Source: an uncultured Lachnospiraceae bacterium (GTDB lineage Bacteria > Bacillota > Clostridia > Lachnospirales > Lachnospiraceae). Taken from it: a stretch of DNA of 7,530 nucleotides. Numbering within the stretch: position 1 is the stretch's first letter; the number at the start of each line of letters is the position of its first letter. A program made the translations under genes and the position numbers. Location of the stretch: assembly GCA_910584785.1 (NCBI GenBank), contig CAJUDX010000102.1:1-7530 (forward strand), read 5' to 3'. A model generated the notes under the pieces. It was not told where the DNA came from. It did no database searches and worked only from the letters and a program-made list of their open reading frames with translations. Shown one piece after another: positions 1 to 6,482 of the stretch.

Positions 1-23
1 GCACTTGGAATACCTGAACTTAG

Positions 24-40
24 ACCGCCTAATCGGCGGT
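24..40 (-). other. Short GC hairpin downstream of the riboswitch terminator
   Basis: A perfect 6-bp inverted repeat, ACCGCC and GGCGGT, surrounds a 5-nt loop. On the minus strand it lies 18 nt beyond the riboswitch terminator T-tract, so it would be in the 5' untranslated region of the gene outside the left edge. The same arms (ACCGCC and GGCGGT) occur in the terminator hairpin at 63-96, so the two structures could exchange strands. On the minus strand no T-run follows it, so it is not an obvious terminator there. On the plus strand it is followed by GATCTTTT, a weak terminator-like context. The function is unknown. Confidence 0.4.
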
Positions 41-57
41 GATCTTTTAAAGTAATC

Positions 58-96
58 AAAAAACCGCCTGGACATGCCCAAAGGCACCCAGGCGGT
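58..96 (-). terminator. Intrinsic terminator of the ZTP riboswitch expression platform
   Basis: On the minus strand the stem ACCGCCTGG (96-88) pairs perfectly with CCAGGCGGT (71-63). An inner stem TGCC/GGCA closes a 4-nt loop. The hairpin is followed at once by a run of T (63-58), the form of a rho-independent terminator. Its 5' arm contains the conserved CCGCCTGGG of the ZTP aptamer, so ligand-bound aptamer and terminator should be mutually exclusive. This is the usual ON-switch layout of the family: ZTP bound gives read-through. It is also the first terminator met by transcripts leaving the histidine kinase gene. Confidence 0.88.
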
Positions 97-154
97 CGAT
101 TACTTCTTCCCCGTGCTCCCCTGTGGTTTCCCACTCTATCCGCCAGTTGCACGT
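75..154 (-). promoter_or_regulatory. ZTP (pfl motif) riboswitch aptamer
   Basis: On the minus strand the hallmarks of the ZTP/ZMP-sensing pfl RNA appear in order. P1 is CGTGC (153-149) pairing with GCACG (116-112). The conserved ACTGGCG lies at 147-141. P2 is GTGG/CCAC with a GAAA tetraloop (134-123), followed by GGGGAGC leading back into P1. After a short linker comes the 3' subdomain CCGCCTGGG (95-87). GGCG in the first conserved segment can pair with CGCC in the second, as expected for the family pseudoknot. One deviation is TGGGTGCC where TGGGCA is more usual. ZTP riboswitches sense the purine intermediate ZMP/ZTP, which accumulates when 10-formyl-tetrahydrofolate is short, and control purine and one-carbon genes. 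The regulated gene lies off the left edge on the minus strand. The call is from recognition by eye, without a covariance-model score. Confidence 0.88.
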
Positions 155-163
155 CCTAATCTT

Positions 164-192
164 ATGATAAATGATTCCTTCTAAAACTGCAA
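164..192 (-). promoter_or_regulatory. Candidate sigma-A promoter for the riboswitch transcript
   Basis: On the minus strand TTGCAG (192-187) and TATCAT (169-164, five of six matches to TATAAT) are separated by exactly 17 bp. Initiation about 7 nt downstream, near 157, would start the RNA just before the riboswitch P1 helix. This is the expected geometry for a riboswitch leader. The -35 match is partial. The -35 box begins only 13 nt past the kinase stop codon. Confidence 0.6.
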
Positions 193-205
193 GCTTTTTT
201 TATTC

Positions 206-3169
206 CTAATGCAAAAACTGATGCAGCACACTCATCAGCAGCTCAATATCCAGCGGCTTTGCCACATGGGCGTTCATGCCGCTTTTCAATGCCGCTTCCT
301 TATCCTCCTCCATTGCATTCGCCGTCATGGCAATGATGGGGAGGGTTTTCACATCTTTTCGCTGCATAGCGCGAATGGCCTTTGTGGCCTCGTATCCATT
401 CATTACTGGCATCTGCACATCCATCAACACAGCATCATAGTAGCCTTCTTCAGCTTTTTCCACCATAGCCACAGCATCGGTTCCGTCCGGGGCGGATTCA
501 ATCACAAAGCCGACTTCTTCTAAGATTACCCCTGCAATCTCCCGGTTCATCTCATTATCTTCCACTAAAAGGATTCTCTTTCCTCCAAAGTCTTTCTGCG
601 TCCAGGAATCTCCTGCCTGGGTGCTCCCGTGATCACCGATATTATTTGCCGCCAGCAGAGCTGATTTTAAATCTGACATAAACAGTGGTTTTGCACAGAA
701 AGCGGTAACTCCCGCTTCTTTTGCCTCCTCCTCGATATCCGTCCAATCATAGGCTGTAAGGATAATAATGGGTGCATCCTGCCCCACCACACTTCGGATT
801 CGCCTTGCCGTTTCTATTCCGCTGGTTTCCGGCATCTGCCAGTCAATAATATAGGTATGATAGGGATCACCATCATCATGGGATGATTTGGCGCGGTAGA
901 CAGCCTCGCGCCCGGAAGTCGTCCATTCAGAACGCAAACCGATGCTCTTTAACATCTTGCTCACACTGTCGCACACATTAAAATCATCATCAATCACTAA
1001 CGCGCGCAGCCCTTCTAATTCCCTGATCTGCTCTGTGCTCTTTTCAATATCCTGAAGCTGGAGAGGAATCTTTACAGTAAAGGTGCTCCCCTTGCCCACT
1101 TCACTTTCCACGGTAATCTCCCCGCCCATCATATCGACAATGTTCTTCGTGATCGCCATGCCAAGTCCCGCGCCCTGGATGCCGCTTCTTGTGGCTGTCG
1201 ATTCGCGCTCAAAAGGTTCAAAAATATGCCTGACAAATTCTTTGGACATTCCGATTCCATTGTCCTTAATCACAAAAACATATTCGCCCCATCCATGCTT
1301 AAAGGTCGCCTGCTGAATAATGCGGAAAGATACGACACCTCCCGCCGGCGTGTATTTGACGGCATTGCCCATTAAATTAATACAAATCTGGTTTAACTTC
1401 AGTGGATCGGTAATCACATCCTCATTGACCACTTCAAAGGTATCAATAAACATCTCCAGCTGCTTGGCCTTTACCTGAGGCTGAATAATATTGACCAGAT
1501 TGTGCATCAGTTCAGGGATGTTGCACTCCTGATTATGAATCTGCAGCTTTCCGCTCTCGATGCGGCTCATATCCAGGATATCGTTAATCAGACCCAGCAG
1601 GTGGTTACTGGAGGAAAGGATTTTATGCAGGCAGTCCCGCACCTGATCCGTGCGCTCCATATGGCTGACAGCGATGGTGGCAAAGCCGATAATGGCATTC
1701 ATCGGCGTGCGGATATCGTGGCTCATATTGGACAGGAAGGTGGTCTTGGCCTGGTTTGCATGCTGGGCCTGCATCAGGGCATCCTGTAAAATCTGGGTCT
1801 GTTCGTGCTGTTTCTTTACCTGATCCGTAACATTCTGACGGACATAGAGTACCCGGACAGGTGTCTGCTCCCGGCGTTCTAAGCAAACGGCAATCAGATG
1901 TTCCCATTCCTCCTTCCCATTCCGGGAAACGTGGCAGACATGGACGATGGAGTCTTTAACACCAAGATTTTCTTTCACCGATTCGATGCCGCAGAAACGG
2001 CAAAATTCCTCTTTTTCCTTTTCTCCCAAAATTTCCTCCGCATGCACCTTTACCACTTCGCTGTATGCACCCTCCATCGGAATATTGGTATTTAACGGCC
2101 CGATTCCAGATATGTAGGAATAATGGTCTTTTTCCAGATTCACGATAAAATAACGCGAATCAAAAAGAATATTGATGCCGCGAAGCACGTCATTGATCAG
2201 CTTGTTCTCCTCTTCCAGCTTCTTTCTCTGTGTTTTGGCACAGATAATAAGAAACACAACGTAAATGATAAACAGGACTAGCAGGCAGATTTCCAGACGA
2301 ACGCCAGCCATATTTGCCCGTGCAATCATGGCCTGCGTAATATTCTGCGGAAATGCCTGCACAAGAACATAATCGTAGCCCGGCAGATGCACAACGCAGA
2401 GGTTATCAATTTTACTGCCCTTACTGCATAGAAGGGCTGCTTCCCCGCCCTCTGTAAAGACGTTCTTTGCCGATGCATAAGTCCCGGCATCGATAATGCC
2501 CGACTGCAGCATGGAAGCTAAAATATCCGTTCCATGCTCTTCTTTATCATCGGAACTGGCAATTATTCTGCCCTCTTCTGTGCAGAGAAAAACATCTGCC
2601 AGTTCTCCAAAATAATTCGTGGTCAACATATCCCGCAGATAGTCCTCAGCAAAATACAGTCCTAAAAACATTCCCGAAATTTCAGCATCCGAATAAATGG
2701 GAGCAAAAAAAACCATCATGGGCTTCCCGGTAATCCGGGATTCTGTCACAATTTCAAGACCGCTCTCCCCCCGCATCCCCCGGATAAAGTAGTTTCTGTC
2801 TGAACTGTCGCTGGTTTTCTCATTCGAGGCAAGGTTAATGCCGTCGGCATTGGTAAAGCGGATGGCATCAAAGGTTGTATTAGCTTCCAGAGCCCTAAGC
2901 ATCTTTGCATCAATCTGTATTGTACTTCCCTCTGTGCTGACTAAAAAAGCACTGTTTTGAATACGTTGAAGGGCATTATCAAACTCGCTTGCAATGCGGT
3001 CTGCCGTCTGCCTGGCACAGTCCTTTGCATAGACTTTATTCTGTTCCTGAATACGCGACCGGTTTTGCATTGTATAGCTGAAAAATAAAACAAATACCGC
3101 AGCGAGGAAAAGAAATGCATAAAAAATCAACTGCCAAGTTCTGTTCTGTTGCTTCATCTGCATAAACAT
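206..3169 (-). CDS. Hybrid sensor histidine kinase: dCache sensor, PAS-like linker, HisKA-HATPase, two receiver domains
   Basis: This 987-residue membrane sensor kinase should autophosphorylate on histidine and pass phosphate to its own receivers. Two membrane spans (about 13-31 and 292-311) enclose a roughly 260-residue extracellular region of dCache type (with DRNYF at 124-128). A PAS-like segment spans about 325-450 and a short coiled linker about 450-475. The H-box SNMSHDIRTPMN carries H484. The ATPase has N602 (GNAVKY), DNGIGM (636-641), IFEPFER (649-655) and GAGLGM (666-671). REC1 has D727/D728, phosphoacceptor D776, T805 and K827. REC2 has E870/D871, D917, T949 and K971. Both receivers look intact. 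No HPt or DNA-binding domain is present, so the output partner is elsewhere. It begins 12 nt after the permease stop and is probably the last gene of the operon. Start: AAAAGGTGA lies only 1 nt before the first ATG but 7 nt before the ATG two codons on (3163), so the true protein may be 985 residues. The ligand is unknown. Confidence 0.93.
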   Translation of the reverse strand: MFMQMKQQNRTWQLIFYAFLFLAAVFVLFFSYTMQNRSRIQEQNKVYAKDCARQTADRIASEFDNALQRIQNSAFLVSTEGSTIQIDAKMLRALEANTTFDAIRFTNADGINLASNEKTSDSSDRNYFIRGMRGESGLEIVTESRITGKPMMVFFAPIYSDAEISGMFLGLYFAEDYLRDMLTTNYFGELADVFLCTEEGRIIASSDDKEEHGTDILASMLQSGIIDAGTYASAKNVFTEGGEAALLCSKGSKIDNLCVVHLPGYDYVLVQAFPQNITQAMIARANMAGVRLEICLLVLFIIYVVFLIICAKTQRKKLEEENKLINDVLRGINILFDSRYFIVNLEKDHYSYISGIGPLNTNIPMEGAYSEVVKVHAEEILGEKEKEEFCRFCGIESVKENLGVKDSIVHVCHVSRNGKEEWEHLIAVCLERREQTPVRVLYVRQNVTDQVKKQHEQTQILQDALMQAQHANQAKTTFLSNMSHDIRTPMNAIIGFATIAVSHMERTDQVRDCLHKILSSSNHLLGLINDILDMSRIESGKLQIHNQECNIPELMHNLVNIIQPQVKAKQLEMFIDTFEVVNEDVITDPLKLNQICINLMGNAVKYTPAGGVVSFRIIQQATFKHGWGEYVFVIKDNGIGMSKEFVRHIFEPFERESTATRSGIQGAGLGMAITKNIVDMMGGEITVESEVGKGSTFTVKIPLQLQDIEKSTEQIRELEGLRALVIDDDFNVCDSVSKMLKSIGLRSEWTTSGREAVYRAKSSHDDGDPYHTYIIDWQMPETSGIETARRIRSVVGQDAPIIILTAYDWTDIEEEAKEAGVTAFCAKPLFMSDLKSALLAANNIGDHGSTQAGDSWTQKDFGGKRILLVEDNEMNREIAGVILEEVGFVIESAPDGTDAVAMVEKAEEGYYDAVLMDVQMPVMNGYEATKAIRAMQRKDVKTLPIIAMTANAMEEDKEAALKSGMNAHVAKPLDIELLMSVLHQFLH

Positions 3170-3178
3170 TCACCTTTT
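3170..3178 (-). promoter_or_regulatory. Ribosome binding site that bears on the kinase start
   Basis: On the minus strand AAAAGGTGA precedes two in-frame ATG codons. GGTG ends 1 nt before the ATG at 3169 and 7 nt before the ATG at 3163. Normal spacing favours 3163, although a weaker AGGG at 3183-3180, 10 nt upstream, could serve the first ATG. Confidence 0.5.
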
Positions 3179-3181
3179 ACC

Positions 3182-4516
3182 CTACTCATTACGAATCGCC
3201 GCCAGAGGGCTGAGTTTCATCGCCCTGGTCGCTGGGAGAAATCCAGCCGCCATACCGACAAAGATTGCAAATCCCATCGCTCCCATATTCAGCCATAGGG
3301 GCATCCGGGACAAATCGCCTTCTGCCCCCGCAAAGCGGTTAATAATCAGAGAAATGCCAAAGCTGAGCAAAATTCCGACAGCCCCTCCCAAAAATCCGAT
3401 AAACCCGGATTCTAAAAGGAACATATCCCGGATATTTCCCATATCGCATCCCAAAACCTTCATCACGCCGATTTCCTTCGTCCGCTCGTAAATGGACATC
3501 ATCATCGTATTGGCAATGCCGATCGCCGCGACAAAGAGCGACACTGCACCGATCCCGCCAAGGACTGCCTGCACCATCTGCAGCTGTGCCTTGGACGATT
3601 CCAGCCAGTCCATACGGCTGTTCACCTGATAGCCCATATCGGCAATCAAATCCTGCACTTTCATCACATTATCCATATCGTCCACAAAGACCTTGGCGGA
3701 ATCATAGACAAAATAGGGCAATGGCTTCCCCTTTTTCGTCGTGGGCTGATCGGGAATAGGATTTTTCTTAAAAATCCGCTTTAACTGAGCTTTTAGCAGA
3801 TCGATATTGACATAGACATCATAGGCATAGTCGTTGTAATCTTCGATTCCCCCTTCCACCATGGCGGCTGTGGAAACCAGATACTTCTTCGGCGGCTTGG
3901 AAGCGCCCTCACCCCCGCCCTGTGAAGAATAATAAGCATTCATATCAAAAATAATATACATGGGCTTATTCATAAAGTCTACTGGCGGAGGGCTTCCCGG
4001 ATTATCCCAGTAGCCCTTCCCTGTCTTTGTATTATAAAACTGCGTGCCCATGGCATTGCCTACTACCAGCCGGAGTTCCTTATCCTTAGAACTGGGAAGT
4101 TCTCCCTCCCCAATGGGAATTTCCTTAAGAAATTCATCGCTCACTCCTTTAATCGAGGTATGACCTTCGTAAGCTCCCTGGCGCATCAGCACATAGAGCG
4201 AGAGCACAGGGGAGGCCCCGCGCACATTGGGGAGACGACGAAACTGGTCAACCACATCATCCGTGATATAGTTCGGCTCCGACTTGGAATCCGAACTGTC
4301 ATAATTCCACCGGGATTCCGAATAAACCTCAATCGTCGTCAGGCTTCCATAGGAGGAAATCTGCTCAACCGTCCTCTCACTCAAGCCGATTCCCAGGGAA
4401 ACCATAACCACAATCGACGCTGTGCCAATCACCACACCCAGAACCGTCAGCACAGTCCGCAGCTTTCGTCTGCGCAGATTATTTATGCTCATGATCAGAA
4501 GGTCATGCATCTTCAT
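3182..4516 (-). CDS. ABC transporter permease, MacB/FtsX type
   Basis: This 444-residue permease is of the mechanotransmission class (MacB, LolC/E, FtsX-like). Its N-terminus (LLIMSINNLRRRKLRTVLTVLG) is typical of MacB permeases. TM1 is about 22-44, followed by a large extracytoplasmic MacB_PCD-like domain of about 270 residues. A C-terminal FtsX domain has three spans (about 316-340, 370-394, 410-428). ERTKEIGVMKVLG at 344-356 is the conserved cytoplasmic coupling segment, and the C-terminal P-x(2)-RAMKLSPLAAIR matches family ends. With four spans it should work as a homodimer with the ATPase encoded two genes upstream. An extracellular stretch (about 165-215) rich in Gly, Pro and Ser looks like a family-specific insert. 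The start overlaps the upstream gene's end by 14 bp (8 bp if the ATG at 4510 is used). GAGGG lies 8 nt before the chosen ATG and supports it. Substrate unknown: such transporters export peptides, lipids or antibiotics, or work on the envelope. Confidence 0.92.
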   Translation of the reverse strand: MKMHDLLIMSINNLRRRKLRTVLTVLGVVIGTASIVVMVSLGIGLSERTVEQISSYGSLTTIEVYSESRWNYDSSDSKSEPNYITDDVVDQFRRLPNVRGASPVLSLYVLMRQGAYEGHTSIKGVSDEFLKEIPIGEGELPSSKDKELRLVVGNAMGTQFYNTKTGKGYWDNPGSPPPVDFMNKPMYIIFDMNAYYSSQGGGEGASKPPKKYLVSTAAMVEGGIEDYNDYAYDVYVNIDLLKAQLKRIFKKNPIPDQPTTKKGKPLPYFVYDSAKVFVDDMDNVMKVQDLIADMGYQVNSRMDWLESSKAQLQMVQAVLGGIGAVSLFVAAIGIANTMMMSIYERTKEIGVMKVLGCDMGNIRDMFLLESGFIGFLGGAVGILLSFGISLIINRFAGAEGDLSRMPLWLNMGAMGFAIFVGMAAGFLPATRAMKLSPLAAIRNE

Positions 4517-6476
4517 CGTCCAGTCCCTCTTCCTCTGCCTTTAGTTTCTTCCTCTTTAGATGTTTTTTCAGGACAATGATCCCGACCACGACCGCGGCAA
4601 CCGCCGGTACACCCGCAGCAATAAGAATCTTCTTTTTTTTCGGGTCTGACAGCCATCCGGCAATCCCCGAAGGGCTGCCTGCTTCCATCCCATCCATGCC
4701 TTCCATCCCATCCATTCCCTCAAACATCGAAGGGTCAAACTCTTCTGCCGCCTCCATAACGAACAGCGTCAGTTCCTTTTCCGTTTCGGTCACATCGCCG
4801 TTTTCATCTTCATAGGAAATAATAACTTTAATCTTTCCGTCATCCTCCGTAGGTGCCACCCCGGCAACCATCACATCCACGTTCCCGGTTTCACCGGGCT
4901 TTATATTGCCCACATAGGATTCCGTGGTGCGGATGGAGTCTGCCTCAAAGCGGACGTTGACATTATAAAGCTGAATCCGCCCCGTATTATTGACACCGAA
5001 CATAATATTCGACTCGCCGTCCACCTCAATCGAATCCGGCATCACTTCAAAGGTGCTGGTGCTGAACCTTGCCTTCTGGTAGACAGGGATATCGATAGTC
5101 ACCGTTTCCTCGGCATTTTTAAACTCCGGGCTGTCAAACTTTTCTTTAATGGTCATCGTATACGATCGCTGGTCGATACCGGGCTTTGCCAGAAACTTCA
5201 TCTTTAATTCCGTCGAAGCCCCCGCTCCTAAGGTATTAACCACCATCGAGGATGAACCCGACTCCGTGGAAAAGACTGAGGCATTCTCCACCTTTTCCGG
5301 TTCCATGGTAAAGAGAATATTGCTGGCAGTTACCGATGTCGAGGCATTTTTCATGGTTAAAATCAGGGTAAATTCATCCCCTGCCATAATCTTTTCCGGC
5401 TCGGTGCGGAAGCTGTCCACAATAATTCTCGCCTTGGTACGGTCATTCTCGTTAAATTCCCCCAGGTTATCGTCCTCTTCCTTTTCCTTGCTGGTGATAT
5501 GTACGTAAAATTCATATTCCTTTGTTTTAACTGTGGTGTCTGTACTCTGGGTCTCACCGTTCTGAGCATTAATCTCAGCCCCAGGGCCCTCTGCAACCTT
5601 TTTCTTTCCGTCAATGCTTTCTCGGTAAGATATCGTAAATTTAATCGGATAAAATCCTGTATAGCTGTCCTTTCGAATCATCATGGCATAGGGTGCTGTC
5701 ACCGTCTGCCCTGCCTCAATTACCTCAAAATGACGGTCATAATTCCCATCCGTAATCATAAAAGGAAACTCATCGTCCCCTTTCCCCACCTTCATACTTA
5801 CTGTTACATCATATGCAGGTATCTTGCTCCGGTTACGGACATTAACGCCAAAATCCATCACGTTGGGAAAAACACCATAGGGAGTATTCTGATCCTCCCC
5901 CAGCGCAAACATCACATCCTCGGTCGTTTCATCGTCGCTCGACTCTGTGTCCGAAGCGGTCTGTGCGCCGATCCAGATGTTCATGTAATCCACTTCTACT
6001 GCCCCATTCTTCCCATTCGGATAAATCGCAATCGGAATACAATAATAACCCTCTTTCATATCCCGCCTTACCCGTGCGGTTAAGGTTACACTTCTGGTAT
6101 TTCCTTCTTTAATTTTTCCCAGCTTATGCGGTTCAAACAAATCTTCATAAATCTCAAACGGGTATTGATTGCGCAGACCTGAATCGGTTCCTCCGTCCTC
6201 CGGCAGATATAAAAAGGAATTAATCTCATCCGAAAAACCCACCCAAACTTCATCCAAATCCTGTGGTGCACGGATAATTACGGGAACATTCATCGTCTTT
6301 CCCACTTTACCCGCAGGATCTTTTCGAATCACCAGATATTCATTTTGGTAAATCCTATCATCCAAAACATTCGCGTAATCCGCCCTTGCCACCATCGCAG
6401 CTCCCGGCGAAAGGGCAATCATCACCATAGCCACTACACCCGCCAGTCCCCGTTTAATTCCACTGTTCCAATTCAT
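4503..6476 (-). CDS. Secreted, C-terminally membrane-anchored beta-sandwich protein (COG1361/CARDB-like)
   Basis: This 657-residue protein starts with a signal peptide (basic SGIKRG, hydrophobic core about 11-28, likely cleavage near 30-33). Most of it is extracellular and beta-rich. An N-terminal module spans about 40-170. An acidic linker (SDTESSDDETTED) ends near 187. Three Ig-like/CARDB or NEW3-like units follow at about 200-328, 347-466 and 470-574; phrases such as GDEFTLILTMKNAS and GESNIMFGVNNTG are typical of this fold. An acidic, Met-rich linker with a short repeat (587-598) leads to a span at about 616-636, a basic stop-transfer tail (KKHLKRKKLK) and an acidic end. There is no LPXTG motif. 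By position it replaces the MacA-like adaptor of Gram-negative MacB systems, so I infer it partners the transporter outside the membrane. A GGGGAGG site inside the last ATPase codons ends 12 nt before the ATG. The domain calls are by fold-like sequence patterns and the exact function is unknown. Confidence 0.85.
   Translation of the reverse strand: MNWNSGIKRGLAGVVAMVMIALSPGAAMVARADYANVLDDRIYQNEYLVIRKDPAGKVGKTMNVPVIIRAPQDLDEVWVGFSDEINSFLYLPEDGGTDSGLRNQYPFEIYEDLFEPHKLGKIKEGNTRSVTLTARVRRDMKEGYYCIPIAIYPNGKNGAVEVDYMNIWIGAQTASDTESSDDETTEDVMFALGEDQNTPYGVFPNVMDFGVNVRNRSKIPAYDVTVSMKVGKGDDEFPFMITDGNYDRHFEVIEAGQTVTAPYAMMIRKDSYTGFYPIKFTISYRESIDGKKKVAEGPGAEINAQNGETQSTDTTVKTKEYEFYVHITSKEKEEDDNLGEFNENDRTKARIIVDSFRTEPEKIMAGDEFTLILTMKNASTSVTASNILFTMEPEKVENASVFSTESGSSSMVVNTLGAGASTELKMKFLAKPGIDQRSYTMTIKEKFDSPEFKNAEETVTIDIPVYQKARFSTSTFEVMPDSIEVDGESNIMFGVNNTGRIQLYNVNVRFEADSIRTTESYVGNIKPGETGNVDVMVAGVAPTEDDGKIKVIISYEDENGDVTETEKELTLFVMEAAEEFDPSMFEGMDGMEGMDGMEAGSPSGIAGWLSDPKKKKILIAAGVPAVAAVVVGIIVLKKHLKRKKLKAEEEGLDDEDA
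4683..4718 (-). repeat. 18-bp tandem repeat encoding Met-Asp-Gly-Met-Glu-Gly units
   Basis: Two 18-bp copies (4683-4700 and 4701-4718) differ at a single base and encode GMDGME twice, just before the transmembrane anchor of the surface protein. The copy number could vary by slippage and change the length of the stalk. The stretch is acidic and methionine-rich. Confidence 0.8.
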
Positions 6477-6482
6477 TTTCTG

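Noticed and set aside
50..105. Mobile-element terminal repeat or attachment site at the long inverted repeat
   Set aside because: The symmetry is fully explained by a riboswitch terminator with its flanking complement. There is no transposase, target duplication or tRNA nearby.
209..523. Plus-strand open frame of 104 codons near the left edge
   Set aside because: It is antisense to the second receiver domain of the kinase, where all active-site residues are conserved. The His-rich product is typical of a shadow frame.
4160..4579. Plus-strand open frame of 139 codons across the permease/surface protein junction
   Set aside because: It is antisense to two well-supported genes and shows no recognisable domain.
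5499..6083. Plus-strand open frame of 194 codons
   Set aside because: It lies wholly antisense to the surface protein gene. The product is Cys/His/Ile-rich without a family pattern, and the minus-strand protein has clear signal peptide, beta-sandwich and anchor features.
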